In this document: one piece after another, positions 11,490 to 23,424 of the stretch | Layout of the letters: every line of letters starts with the position of its first letter | Position numbering within the stretch: the stretch's first letter is position 1 | Assembly (NCBI GenBank): GCA_023630585.1 | Contig: CM042552.1 | Span: 21,213,569-21,277,568, forward strand | From: Cranoglanis bouderius | Taxonomy: Eukaryota > Chordata > Actinopteri > Siluriformes > Cranoglanididae | Direction: 5' to 3' | DNA: 64,000 nt | Made by a program: the position numbers and the translations under genes | Notes under the pieces: generated by a model | Databases searched by the model: none | Seen by the model: only the letters and a program-made list of their open reading frames with translations | Told to the model about the DNA's origin: nothing

Positions 11490-11567
<78 letters not shown>
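11490..11567. repeat. (TA)n microsatellite
   Basis: An uninterrupted TA run of about 78 bp. At the equivalent place above gene C (38103-38118) it is only about 16 bp. Confidence 0.95.
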
Positions 11568-11879
11568 TCTTTTTTTTTTTTTTTGGAATGTTATTGTCAT
11601 GTGAATAGTGTACAATTGCGAATTATTTAACCCCCATTACAAATCAGGTTTATTGTCAAAATTTACAGACTTTCAGCTGTTTGCAACGAACAAATCAAGC
11701 AAAAGCAATTGAAATAGTTCGACACAACGAATGCTTCAAGTGGTTTCCCCAAATTCAACTGAAAATGCAACTTATAATGACTTCTCCAGTCTCAAAATTA
11801 TTATTATTATTATATTAGAAATGCTAAATCTAATATAAATGAATGTTCAGGGCTACAGAATGAAGTCTGTTTTACTTAC

Positions 11880-12015
11880 AGTTTCTTCTGCTCTGGCTGT
11901 AGAGCTGTACCTGTACACTGTAGCTCCGACTGTGTAAGTCTGCGTCAGAGCAGCAGTGTTAGATATAATACTGTACCTGGGTACCACCCAGATATTTCAT
12001 TTTACTTTCTCTTTC
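11880..12015 (-). promoter_or_regulatory. Promoter block P2 (ISRE, TATA, exon 0) above gene A
   Basis: On the minus strand GAAAGAGAAAGT (core 12015-12006) fits the GAAANNGAAA ISRE consensus exactly. TATTATATCT (11970-11961) follows as a TATA box, then an exon of about 58 bases ending at 11880 with donor GTAAGTAAAAC. The same block is found above B, C and D. That it drives interferon induction is inferred from the motif and the gene family. Confidence 0.7.
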
Positions 12016-12059
12016 ACAGGGCTGCAGTAAGTCCTAGACTCATGATCTAAAATGAAACA

Positions 12060-12560
12060 AATATGCAAATACGTGCAAAGATGCAAATACATGCAAAGAA
12101 ATGCTGTAGAGTGAAGATGCCTTCAAAATAATGAAATTAAATGTTTCTTCATTAAAAAAAAAAATACAGTAAAGAACAGTAAACAGTAGTAAATGAAACA
12201 AAGTCAATATTTGGTGTGACAAAAAAATAAAAATAAAAATAAAAATAAAAACAGTAGTCTCCGGTACAATGTGTGCAGTTTTATAAGGAAATGCGCTGTA
12301 AGTTTTATTGAGCATCTTGCAGAACCAGACACAGTTCTTCTGGACACTTTGACTTTCGCACTCGCTTCTTATTTTTGCAGCGAAACCCAGCAGCCTTCAT
12401 TGTGTTTACTGTCTGAAAAGTGTCTCTTAAGTAATATGCTGCTTTCTAGGGTACAGGCCTCTCTTGCATCAATAAATATCACTGTTCATGACTCCACTAT
12501 CAGAAAGACACTGGGCAAAAATGGCATCCATGGAAGAGTGGTGAGGTGAAAACCACTGCT
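12060..12560. mobile_element. Tc1-related non-autonomous repeat
   Basis: TTCAAAATAATGAAATTAAATG, then CAATATTTGGTGTGAC with an AAAAAT repeat, then text resembling the leader of fish Tc1 elements. The ends cannot be fixed. It is copied above B (24840), C (38670) and D (51240). Confidence 0.45.
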
Positions 12561-12930
12561 AACCCAGAACAACATTAAGGCTCGTCTGAATTTTGCCAGA
12601 ACACACTCTGATGATCCTCAAACCTTTTGGGAGAATGTTCTGTGGACTGATGAGTCGAAAGTGGAACTGTTTGGAAGACAGGGGTCCCGTTACATTTGGC
12701 ATAAACCAAACACCGAATTCCACAAAAAGAACATCATACCTACAGCAAGCATGGTGGTGGAAGTGTGATGGTGTGGGGATGCTTTGCTGCTTCATGTTCT
12801 GGGCAACTTGCAATAATTGAGAGAAACATGAATTCTGCTCTCTACCAGAAAATCCTAAAGGAGAATGTACGGTCTTCAGTCTATAAGTTGAAACTCAAGC
12901 ACAACTGGATTATGCAGCAAGACCTTAACC
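12561..12930 (+). pseudogene. Tc1 transposase relic, copy 1
   Basis: Frames read NIKARLNFARTHSDDPQTFW, then VLWTDESKVELFGRQGSRYI (catalytic Asp of WTDES), then MVWGCFAASC in a shifted frame. It stops after the WIMQQD phrase, where unrelated sequence begins. It is frameshifted and lacks both terminal repeats. Confidence 0.8.
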
Positions 12931-13059
12931 TGCAACCCACTTTATAGCATGGATTAAAATGTTCCATGTGGTGTTGGTCCCTTGCTGCTTTACCATCTCA
13001 CAGCATAAACATTTCCCAGAGGGAGCAATGGCCAGATGAAATTATCACACAGTATTTAA

Positions 13060-13150
13060 TTCAATTCAGTTCAATTTTATTTGTATAGCACTTTTAACAA
13101 TAGACATTGCCACAATGCAACTTTATGAAAATATATCAATTCCAAATATA
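13060..13150. repeat. Dispersed fish repeat
   Basis: TTCAATTCAGTTCAATTTTATTTGTATAG followed by ACAATAGACATTG is a widespread teleost repeat fragment. It is copied near 39605-39690. Confidence 0.45.
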
Positions 13151-13179
13151 AATAAAAATACATTTATCCCTAATGATTC

Positions 13180-13246
13180 CTAACCCTAACCCCTAACCCT
13201 AACCCCTAACCCTAACCCTAACCCCTAACCCTAACCCCTAACCCTA
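13180..13246. repeat. Interstitial telomere-like repeat
   Basis: Mixed CCCTAA and CCCCTAA units, about ten in a row, flanked by ordinary sequence. The duplicate at 39728-39778 has fewer units. Confidence 0.85.
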
Positions 13247-13789
13247 GGTATGTGGCTTCATTATGAGAAAAGCTAACACTGTATGACTTCAGTGTGAAAG
13301 AGGATAAAATGTTTAGGGACCAGATTGTCGAGAAAGCTTACAGCCAATAGTTTATTACCTAAGTTGACTTTGGACAGAGAATACAGATGGCCAGCCAAGT
13401 GGACATCGCTGTGGCTGATGTAAAAGACGTCTGCCAAACTACCAGTACAGGAAGTGAATGTGAATAGAATCATCATAACAGAAAAGCGTGGGCGCTAGCA
13501 AACAAAAAAAGAAACTCAGACGGTCACATGGCAGCGAGGTCTGGGTGCAAATGCGACTGATGTGATTCAGAGTCACAATTAGCTGTAAACAAAAAATGTG
13601 AAATGTAAAAAAAAAGAAGAAAAAAAAAAACGTGGAAAATTTGTGGAAACATAGACATTTTAGAACAGCATGTAATTCTGCTGGAAAACAAGAGGTTAAA
13701 GAAACTCAGAACCCACTTTGCTGTACATGACCTTTTCTGTACACGGCTGGTGTGTATCCAGGTGGCTCTTTCTGCAATCTTCACTTCTG

Positions 13790-14165
13790 ATGCCGTCTGA
13801 AGTCCTGTAACAGGATCCAGTCACCAGGATTCAGGCTGTGGAGTTTACTGCTTACTTCCTTGGGTAAAGCCACTTTTACCTGTTTGTGCACATTTCAGAG
13901 AACTTTAATGCAATAATGTAACATCTCATCTGTACATTCCTCAGTAGAGAGCGTGTGTTGTTTCTGGGGTGAAATCCCCATGTTCATCGGTCTGCCAAAC
14001 ACAATCTCGAATGAGCTAAGGCCCGTCCTGCTCCTTGCTCTGGTTCTCATCTGTATCAAAACCAATGGTAATGCCTGAACCCAATTCATCCCAGTGTCTG
14101 AGCTGCATTTCACCAGCTTGTTTTTCACAGTGCCATTTTCTCTCTCTACGGCTACCCCACTGGCT
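13790..14165 (-). pseudogene. Endogenous retrovirus integrase C-terminal fragment
   Basis: The minus-strand translation contains NWVQALPLVL, RTRARSRTGLSSFEIVFGRP and related phrases typical of the end of a retroviral integrase. The open part is 13895-14128, with no catalytic core, no envelope and no LTRs attached. It is an old broken copy and cannot encode a working enzyme. A duplicate lies at about 40320-40690. Confidence 0.7.
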
Positions 14166-14664
14166 GGGTTATATTTATTTATTTATATTTATACTAACGA
14201 GTCATTTAGTGGATGCATGCTAAGATATATTGCAATGTATTTTAAGAGAACTAAATAATAGCTTGGATTTGCCTTCAGTTCTTTAGATGTTTTGTCCATC
14301 ATGTTGCCTTTAACTGCCTCCAACCTCTTTTATATCTTCTGACCAGTTTTCAGGTTATCTTCCTGGTATTATTTTTTTTTCTATTTGTAAAAAAAAAACT
14401 GCAAAAAAAAAAAGATGAACAGATTTCCTTTTCTTTTATATCATGATGTTTTATCTGAACCTGCCATGTTGTTTTATTTCTGCTTATTGAATGAAACAAG
14501 CTCCATCATTAATGTAATAACTGTAATTTTCTAATGGATTTAATCTTAAATATCATCCTGGTGTTTGTATATATTTAATGAGTAGGAACATGACTGAGTA
14601 ATGTTAACAAATCTAATGTACACAGATGTTCAGGGCTTTAGAATGAAGTCTTTCGTACCTTCAT
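14166..14664. other. Truncated copy of the gene upstream region
   Basis: The stretch around CTGCCTCCAACCTCTTTTATAT to AATGTACACAGATGTTCAGG is the upstream-intron sequence of the IFI44-like genes. It stops at about 14664, just where exon 0 should begin, and retrotransposon sequence starts. It marks a lost promoter block. Confidence 0.5.
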
Positions 14665-16387
14665 TCTGCCCAGCAGAAGGTCTCCACAGCGGAGCTGCTC
14701 AGGGAGGTTAACGTGGCGACCTCCAGCCCCGAGCTCCAGCCTGAGGCCCAGCAGAAGGTCTCCACAGCGGAGCTGCCTCGGGAGGTTAACAAGGTGACCT
14801 CCAGCCCCAAGCAGCCGCCAGAGATTCAAGAGGAAACCTCCTCTCCTGGCCTGCTTACACCGGAGGTCCACGAGGAGACCTCCGCCCAAGCCGTGTTCTC
14901 ATCAGAGGTTCGAGAAGAAACCTCCACTCCTGCCCTATCCATGTCTGAGGTCCATGGGATGACCTCTTCTCAAGCTAGTCCATGTCCAAGTCCATGTCCA
15001 GGTTCCTGCTCTAATCCCAGTCCATGTCCAAGTCCATGTCCAGGTTCCTGCCCTAATCCTAGTCCATGTCCAAGTCCATGTCCAGGTTCCTGCCCTAATC
15101 CTAGTCCATGTCCAAGTCCATGTCCAGGTTCCTGCCCTAATCCTAGTCCATGTCCAAGTCCATGTCCAGATTTTTGCCCTATTCCAAGGTCAATCTCTGA
15201 GCCAGTTCTCAGTCAGGTTCCCCATCAGGTTCCCCGTCAGGTTCCCAGTCCTATTCCCAGTCCTGCTCCCAATCCTGTTCCCAGTCAGGTTCCCAGTCCT
15301 GCTCCCAATCCTGTTCCCAGTCCTGCTCCCGCTCCCAGTTCCAGTCTAGTTCCTCGTCCAGTTCCAAGTCCAGTTCCAAGTCCAGTTCCAAGTCCAAGTC
15401 CAGGTTCCTAGCCCAGTTCCTAGTTCAGTTCCAAGTCCAGTTCCTGATTTCATTGCTAGCTACATAGGTTTAATTTCTGGATATGTGTTTGCTCTCCTTC
15501 TCAGTTCGGAGGCTGATTTGACTCCCAGCTCCGTTTCCAACCCAGCTCACTCCTCTGTCTCCTCCTCTGTCTCCAACCCTGTCTCCAGCCCTGTCTCCAG
15601 CTTAGTCTCCAATTTAATTTCCAACCAAGTTTTTGATTTTGTCTATGGTTTTGGGTCTACCCTAGTTCCCTGTCCTTTTCAAAGTCTGTCTCAAAGTCTG
15701 TCTCGAAGTCTGTTTCCAAGTCTGTCTCGAAGTCTGTTTCCAAGTCTGTCTCGAAGTCTGTCTCGAAGTCTGTTTCCAAGTCTGTCTCGAAGTCTGTCTC
15801 GAAGTCTGTCTCGAAGTCTGTCTCGAAGTCTGTTTCCAAGTCTGTCTCGAAGTCTGTCTCGAAGTCTGTTTCCAAGTCTGTCTCGAAGTCTGTTTCCAAG
15901 TCTGTCTCGAAGTCTGTCTCGAAGTCTGTTTCCAAGTCTTTCTCGAAGTCTGTTTCCAAGTCTGTTTCCAAGCCTTTCTCCGAAGTCTGTTTCCAAGCCT
16001 TTCTCCGAAGTCTGTTTCCAGAGCCTTTCTCCGAAGTCTGTTTCCAGAGCCTTTCTCCGAAGTCTGTTTCCAGAGCCTTTCTCCGATCCTGGTTCCAGAG
16101 CCGACTCCGATCCTGGGTCCAGGTCAAGCTCCGGGTCAAGCTCTGGGTCAAGCACCAGGTCACGCGCAGCTCCGAGATCCAAACCAGGCATCCGTCCAAG
16201 TTCTCGTCCAAGTTCTCGTCCAAGTTCCAAAGGAAAACCCGACACGCTCTGCTCTGGTTACGGGACACTGGACATAACCAGCCTCAGGTCCTGGAGGGCA
16301 GAGATTAGGATCCTGCCCAGGGGCCCAGGTCCACCAAAGTGGATGGAACTTGCGGCGCTTCGGGAGCCGCACCTTGGGGGGGGGCTC
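14665..16387 (+). mobile_element. 3' internal part of the Gypsy-like retrotransposon, copy 2
   Basis: This is the complete visible version of the fragment at 1-947. A 42-bp repeat of the AGTCCATGTCCAAGTCCATG type (14980-15170) gives Ser-Pro-Cys-rich translation. Next come VPSP-type repeats and a stop at 15409-15411, then the 12-bp repeat tract and the polypurine tract ending at 16384. No enzymatic domain is visible. The left edge abuts truncated host upstream sequence. Confidence 0.6.
15681..16089. repeat. 12-bp tandem repeat tract, copy 2 (expanded)
   Basis: Same unit as 371-632 but about 150 bp longer. The extra units are mainly AAGTCTGTCTCG and AAGTCTGTTTCC alternations between about 15715 and 15950. 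Confidence 0.85.
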
Positions 16388-17058
16388 TGTTAGGTTTCCC
16401 CTTCTCTAGCGCTCACTACTCAACAAGGAGGAGCGAGTGGCATACTTCCGCATTCCATTGCACGCATTCCAGCGCCATTCAAAAACTTTCCGATGGACGT
16501 TTCATTCATGGACTCACGCTTTGTTTACTTTTGCCATGTGCTCATGTTTTCATTCACGTCATGTCTCCGCCTCCTCTGTTCCCCCATGTGCTTATGTTTT
16601 GGTCTGCGTCATGTCTCCGCCTCCTGTGTTCCCCCATGTGCTTATGTTTTGGTCTGCGCGTCATATCTCCGCATCCTGTGTTTCCCCATGTGTGTTTGTT
16701 TTCGTTCGTGTCATGTCTCCGCCTCCTCATTTGTTCATATAGTGGTTTCAGCTGTCTTTGATTTGGACATGTGATTATATTGTGTTTAAATACGCCGCTC
16801 CGTTTCGGCTTCGGGGCGGAGTATTAGTAATAGCTTTAGATGTGTTTAACCGTGCGATTTGTTCCTTAGCTCTTTTCTCGTGATTTCCAGATCACCTTTC
16901 TAGTTTAGTATTAGTATAGTTTAACTTTGATGCATTTATGTATATTTGTTGACTGAAGTCCTTTATGTTTATTATTATTTTCAACTGTCCCTAATAAACT
17001 GAACACTTTCCCCTGCAAGTGCATCCTGCTCATCTCCTTCACCCTACGGGTCATAACA
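16388..17058 (+). repeat. 3' LTR, copy 2
   Basis: TGTTAGG...ATAACA, homologous to 948-1616 with small differences, including GCGCGTC in place of GCGTC near 16658. AATAAA lies near 16992. Confidence 0.75.
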
Positions 17059-18755
17059 ATTATGACATCATTAGCTAAGTATTAAAACATTAGAGCAAGG
17101 TTATAATCAAACACATGAAACAGACGAAGAGCGACCAGACGAATGCAAAAGAGCAGTAATCCAGACATAATCAATATCAAGCTAGTTGGCACACAGAGAA
17201 AAGTTCATTTCCTTCTTTGCTGAAGTTTCTTATTGACTGACTACAGCAACACCTGCGGAAAATTGTGCTTCATGAAGATGAGAGATGTATATGAAGGTAA
17301 ATCCAAAAGAATATTCAAATATCCAAATGCAAATAATCCATTCACCAAAGTCAAGAATCAGATTTCATGTCCAGGGACAGAGACGTACACTCGTGGGGGT
17401 CCGAGACTGGATTTCTTAATGCATGTAAAACATGAGCAAAGAAAAATCAATGAGTTTGTCCACCTCTAATAGCTATAAAGAGCCAAATAAAACACCCATT
17501 CAAAACCATTCTGTATTTGTTGTTGCATTTATTTTTCTTAGCATACTGATCAGAACAAGTGTAGTAGTTATACAGTATATTGCTTTTATACTGAAATAAA
17601 AATTGTTTACATATATATGAGGGTCATGGCGGCATCCAAACATCTCAGTTCACCAAAAACACCCATGAACCCTCCAGAGCTGCACCTTTCCCTAACAGAA
17701 AACTATTAACAAAAGGCTTGACTAGGTTTACAGCCTAGACTTTAGCTATCTGGCATTATTCATCATTTTATTCAAAGTCATGTTAGTAAAAGTAACTAAT
17801 GTAACATACCAACCAAAAATATAAACCATCACCATTTACATTCAACACAAACTATTTTTGAGAAAGATTTTCATCAGATCTGACACCTGCAGTAAGATAT
17901 CCATCTGCATTGCACTCTTATGCTCCGGTCCTTCTGACGGTGGAATTAATTCACAAAGGAGTGACTAGTTATCCTCACCAAGCTACCCTGAGTGTTCACT
18001 GAGGTCATGATTTACTAGTTATAATATCACTACAGTGAGCTACAGCTAAGACATCAAAATGAGCAACATACAAGGAAAAACTGCAAAGACCTCCCACTGA
18101 AGGTCTGTTAGAACAGTTTACAGAGGAACAGGACATGGCTTTGCTACACAACTGTCGAGAACTTCAGGTCCACGTTGGAAAGCGTGTGAATGTTCATGAG
18201 GCTCGACTGTCATGTCCAAAACTGTCTCATCAACCACGCCCTTTTATTTATCACCAAATGACTCAGATGAAACCATTTATCATAAGGAAAAATATTGGGG
18301 GAGACATCATGGTCAACTGAGCCTGTAAAAATGATAGAACACGATTCCTGAAAGTGATTTGTGGAACTTAAAATGTAACTTAAAATTTGCTACCTGTCCA
18401 GTTGAGTAACATGGTAATCGGTGGGGTTAAAATATTGTACCGCAGCCAGCCACTAGAGGGCCTCAGATATGTTTTATTTCACTTTTGTTACAATCCACCC
18501 CACATATACAGTCACTGGGTGAAAGCTGTGAACTACTGAAGGCATTTTGTTTGTATTTCTGTTGAGTTTTGAAAAGTGCACTAAGAAAAGTGCTGAAGGT
18601 GAAGTGTAACGTGAGCCCCGAAGCTCTGTCAAAAATCCTCCTATAATTAGGTCCTAAGTCAACCTGCATACACACTTAGGGATCTACAAAAGCCCATAAT
18701 GATTATAGTAAAGCTTACTCCAGATAACGGTCTTATCACTGATATTAAAGTGATC
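17059..18755. other. Duplicated flank without recognised gene, copy 2
   Basis: Near-identical to 1617-3313. No gene is seen. It leads into the 3' region of gene B, with an AATAAA on the minus strand at 18761-18756. Confidence 0.5.
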
Positions 18756-18761
18756 TTTATT
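18756..18761 (-). terminator. AATAAA polyadenylation signal of gene B
   Basis: TTTATT on plus, about 258 bases after the stop codon of gene B on the minus strand. Confidence 0.55.
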
Positions 18762-19018
18762 AAACCAATAATACAAAAAAAAGTAGTAAAGAGAATAACA
18801 GAAAAGATAAGTGGCAATTTACGAAAAAACAAAAAACAAAACTCATATCACATGCACAAGATAAATATACTCTATGTCCATCGCATCTAATAAAGTGATA
18901 AGATTAAACATGCTGTTTTAATAGTTTCTAACACATCCCTGTCTGTATTGTGAATTCCTGAAACCATCAAGTCCCATGTTGCTTCTCTGTTGGTGACTGA
19001 ACAAAACACATAGGGAAT

Positions 19019-22000
19019 TTATTCATTGCAAACCTGGTCTTCAGCATAGTCATTAGCATTGTAAACCTGGTCTTCAACATAGTCACTGGCGAATCTAATG
19101 ATATGATTCATTGCCATGAGAACCAGAAGATCCATGTTCAAGTTGTTGGTAACCTGCTCGTGGTAGTTCTGCACAGGAAAGATGCAGTTCATCGGGACTC
19201 CCAGTCTATGACTGCACTCTTCCATCTAAGATAAACAGATACAACACAACTTATATTTGATGAAATCAGGTTAGGAGTCACGTCCATGAAGTTTCATTTG
19301 TATTTCAAATGTCCACAAAGTTAAGGATTAACAGAAAAATGCATATGGCTGTTAAAATGTTCTCTAGTGCTGGAAAATATCATAGAGTAGACTGGAGACC
19401 TACAGGCAGTAAATTAAAGGAGGAAAAGATGTCTGTTTTTGTTGTTGTTGTTCTCACCTTCTCTTTAATTTTTCTGCTGGAGTAGATCTTACTCAGGTCC
19501 TCCTTAACTAGTGGGCATGTTCTGTCAACCAGTGACATGATGATGACTTGAGGAATCCCTGATGAATCACCAGAAACACAAACAATGTGTTTATCCTATA
19601 CAGAATATAGCTTTCATCCTAAAGATGAAGACTAATAGCTCATAGTCTCAGATCAGGTTTAGTTAATCGGAGCCGAAGCCAGGGAGCAGACCAACAGGCT
19701 AAACCGTTCATCTACTAGAGTCGTCACTCAGGTTCCAACTTTCCTGAACTAAGCAAATATAGAAATACTCAGGAAGTTTGTTTTAGCAACCTAATTAACA
19801 TAAAATTAGATTCAACCAAATACACAGCCAGCACTTTTGATCTGAAGCTAGAACTGTTAAATATTAGATCCCTTGCGTCTGAAGCTGTTATTGTAAATGA
19901 AACTATTACAGATCAGGGATTAAATGTACTGTGTTTAACAGAAACTTGGATTAGACCAATGAATATGTAGCATTAAATGCTAGCCCCACCCCACCCTGCA
20001 CTACCCCACCCCCCTCCCTCTGATACAGTTGTATACGGGACTTTGCCCTCGTCCCACAGGTAGTGGAGGAGGAGTCACTGTTATAACGTTATTCTAGGTA
20101 TCACACAAAATGATACTTAATACTTAATACTTATGCAACACACTGTACACGACCATATCTCTGTGCATAAATATATACACACTCACCTAAGCCACGCGCT
20201 TTTTCCCGAACAGCTCTCATTTTCTGGATAACTTCATCAGTAATGATGGAGATTTTGTCAGCTGGTAGAACACTCACCAGACAGTGCACTTTGTCTTTCA
20301 GGCTGGGGTTACTGATGTACTTTGGGCTGTCTTTAGCAATTGGTTTAAAAGGATTGAACTGAAAGACCAAAAATCAAATTCCGTTTAAATGTGTATGAGA
20401 CTGTATATTACTTTTTTATATAAATATATAAATATGCCACATTTCTGACTGGCAGTGAGAGCCAGGATGCAAGTACATAAACATGACTGGCAGCAGCACA
20501 TTCATCGTCTGAGGGCTGTTCTAAGATATTTGAGACAGGCAGGGCTCATAGCAGACCTGATGAAATGTGCAGTTGAATGGGTGGAAGTACAGCACCTGGG
20601 CTTCTACTTGGGTCATGGACAGGTGCCTCCCCAAATTGGTAAGCAGTGATTCCAGCCTGTCTGATACCCAGGTACAGAAAGGAGGTGATGCAGTTTCTGG
20701 GGCTAACTGGCTGGCAATTATCGCAGGTTTGTGTGTAATTATTGAGACATGGGAGTGCCAGATCTGGTCCAGTGGTTGGAGCCATGCCAACAGACCTTTA
20801 CTCAGGTAAAAGCTGCACTGTGTGCCATTGGCCATGAGGCTGGACAGGTCCCCAGACTAAGTCGGGCAGTGGGGGTATGTGGTAGCGCAGGCGTGTTCAA
20901 GCACGGGTTTGTGAATGGAGCATCAGGGAGAAGAAGTCGTAATGACTGAGTGCTGCCACCTGTTCATTACTAATGTTCTGCTATTTATCCCTCTATATCC
21001 ACTTTCCATACCTTGGTGAGGTCACATGGGGTTTCATACCACTGCTATACTGATGATATTTAGCTTATCCTCGCATTATGTCAGTAGGACGTACATTTTC
21101 ATTTATGTTTCCATTCTTTAGTCATAATTTATCACATCTCACATTGTCATAGCAACAATCAACCTCATTCTACAGCACATTCACATGTTTCAAACACAAG
21201 GTGTGTGTTTCATTTGGCCTTCATAAACTTTATACTAACACTGAAATGACCCCTAGTACACTACTGATCAACATTTCACACTATCCAGAATTCACAGCAG
21301 ATAGTGACGGCCATTGTACAGCACGCATGAGCTCACATCTCACAGTGCTGATCTCAACTAAAACCGAGGACTGTCAGCCTTTTCCCCCTCCAAAGGGTAG
21401 TTACCCTGAACCGGTGTGTATACCTGCACTCTGGTTTCTACTGGGGTCTGAATGTGGGCTGTTTGCTGCACTTGATGTAAGTCACACTTGCATATAAAAA
21501 CAAAACAAGTCACGTGTTGCGTCGGCAGTGACGTAACCAGAAATTAATGAGGGATGAGAAAATATACTAATTAAATTCACAATAAATTTTATTCTCATAA
21601 AAATGCTGATGTGGCCCAGGCAGAATTTCAGTTTTACACCCCTGTGCTACAGAATCCAAAACAATAATGATAAGTAATGAACTTACAGCGTAGCCGCCTT
21701 TCACGTGACCCAGTAATATTTTGACTATATCTTCAGTCTGCACTCCATTTGAATCCTCTGGTTCCAGACCCATGATGTCAGTAAAGACAAACGGATAGAA
21801 AGTTCCAGGCGCACCTTTCTTCAGCCTGTGATATTTAAACTGAAAGAAAAATACAGGAGTGTATCTTATACAAAGATTCTATTAAGACTTTCTAAAACAG
21901 TGTAATCTTGAGTCAGATTATATCGAGCTAAACACAACAATAGTTTATTAGATAAGATCAAAACATCAGAACAGTTGACAGTGTTTTTGGAAGATGAGCG

Positions 22001-22896
22001 TTAGACTTTAGACTCTAGACTTGCAGTAAATTTTTTATTGTTTAGTTATTACCTCTACAGTGAAGCTTTTACCAGCTGCTGAATTTGCCAGTGCAGCGGT
22101 GGTGTTGTATTCTTGGAGGGCGGTGTTGACGGAGTTAACAAAACTCGACTTTCCTGCTCCGATCGGGCCGTGAAGCAGAATCTTAAGCTCACGGACTTCT
22201 GCAGTGCTCGGCTGGAAATCCTTCAGTTCTCTCAACATCTGACTCTTTTTATATTCCCTGTTTAATAAGTAAAATAACCAGGAGATCTTTGTACATTGAA
22301 CCATGTCTTGTGACCTATTAAACACACAATGATAGTGTCTATTTCTAGTCATTGTTCTTACGTCCAGGTCACTGGCCGCCATGGCTCATCAAATTCTGTG
22401 AAGAAAGTTAAATTGAATTAAATATTAAATAACAATGAAAAATGGTAGCTCTGATACGCTGCTGGACTACAGCAACCATCAGCCACTGCACCTCACGTGT
22501 TTACTGCACGCACCACGTCACATAACCACCGGCACCTCCGTATTTAAGCCACGCATACGAGTCTTTAGTCGTTATCACCTTCATGCGTGTCATGTTCATG
22601 TTGTCTAGCCTCGTTATTTCTCGATCATGTTTCCTAGTCTTTGTGTTTCATTAGTTTTACTGTAATTAAACATTTTTCTGCACTTGCATCCGCCTCAACA
22701 ACCAACTCCTGACAATATGAAAATATGCTGATTTTAACTGAAAGACATTTAAATATCTTTTATTAAGTTTTATTTATGGGAATACAGCCACTTGTGTCCG
22801 CAAAAAATATTAAGCATACAGTATAATTAAGAACTGAGCTGGTTATGTCACTGATTATTTAACAACAGGCAAGTCTATAAGATCACACAGCTACGC

Positions 22897-22959
<63 letters not shown>

Positions 22960-23424
22960 TGTAATGCTTCTTCCAATAACATTTAGACATTAAATACTCA
23001 ACAAGCAAACCAGTGCAACATGTCAGATTTAAAGCTACTGACTGTTAGTAGCTGTAAAGGTAAAGTTGTCAGTATTAGCAAGTGTTTATTTTCATGCCAT
23101 TGATTTAACATCAGGTTTCTGAAATAACTCACCAAGATTTGGGCCTGGGGCAGGTTTCTGAGATTGATTTGTCAAACCTTTCATGGCTTTACGTAACTGA
23201 ACAAGATGCAATATTAGTATAAAATAAGCAATTTTTTTTTTTTTACTAGATTTAAATATATAACATTGTAATATAGTCTATATTCTGACTCATAAAGTAT
23301 GATAATGTAAGAAGTGAGAAATGTTAACAAAAAAAAAACTCTTTCTATTAGTAGTGAATTTTCTTACCCGGTCCATGACACAGGCTTCTGTGAACTGCAC
23401 CTCAAACGTGTTTGTGCTGTAATT
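19019..23424 (-). CDS. IFI44-like P-loop protein, gene B (8 coding exons)
   Basis: Predicted protein of 314 residues. Coding exons in transcript order: 23376-23368 (leader from 23424), 23196-23133, 22395-22362, 22257-22053, 21839-21687, 20358-20187, 19558-19458 and 19225-19019, all GT-AG and in frame. It starts MDR, then LRKAMKGL. The EFDEPWRPVTW motif (residues 25-35) is the clearest family signature in the window. P-loop GPIGAGKS is at 66-73, DIMG begins at 125, GIPQV begins at 213. The exon-4 part is two codons shorter than in A. The last exon has the 33-bp duplication (NDYAEDQVYN repeated). One intron contains a LINE piece and a Gypsy reverse transcriptase piece. The N-terminal segment before FDEPWR differs completely from A. 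Function is inferred as for gene A: interferon-induced, probably cytoplasmic. Confidence 0.85.
19830..20110 (+). pseudogene. LINE endonuclease fragment
   Basis: The plus strand reads LLNIRSLASEAVIVNE and VLCLTETWI, the start of an apurinic-type endonuclease domain of a fish LINE. It is followed by a stop and a C-rich break near 19985. Only the N-terminal part survives. It lies in a gene B intron and is copied in gene D near 46270. Confidence 0.6.
20455..20945 (+). pseudogene. Gypsy-like reverse transcriptase fragment
   Basis: The plus strand reads HIHRLRAVLRYLRQAGLIAD and VQHLGFYLGHG, the end of a Gypsy reverse transcriptase. A shifted frame then shows PDLVQWLEPCQQTFTQVKAA near 20755, the start of RNase H. 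Frameshifts and loss of both sides show that it is dead. Copied in gene D at 46894-47388. Confidence 0.7.
20946..21686. other. Intron sequence without recognised feature
   Basis: Part of a gene B intron. No exon, terminal repeat or domain is recognised; a 98-codon open frame here has no family likeness. Confidence 0.4.
22440..22715 (+). repeat. LTR-like repeat in gene B intron
   Basis: It has a TATA-like TATTTAAGC near 22541 and ATTAAA near 22665, and ends CTCCTGACA, as in many fish Gypsy LTRs. The exact left end is not clear. Copied at about 48880-49155 in gene D. Confidence 0.4.
22901..22958. repeat. (AAT)n microsatellite
   Basis: About 19 uninterrupted AAT units. A matching tract of similar length lies at 49339-49391. 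Confidence 0.95.

Noticed and set aside
11406..11615. Open frame rich in Ile-Tyr
   Set aside because: It is translation of the (TA)n microsatellite.
12271..12549. 92-codon plus frame above gene A
   Set aside because: It covers non-coding leader text of a Tc1-related repeat and is not maintained in the copies at 24865, 38675 and 51261.
15657..16268. Long minus-strand open frames with Glu-Thr-Asp-Phe repeats (also 353-826 and 42190-42655)
   Set aside because: They are the reverse reading of a 12-bp tandem repeat with no stop codons. Parallel frames are equally open, and length changes with repeat number between copies.
22035..22382. 115-codon open frame containing the P-loop and starting MAASDLDV
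   Set aside because: It reads through an intron between the 34-bp exon and the P-loop exon. The spliced frame gives EFDEPWRPVTW instead, which fits the family.
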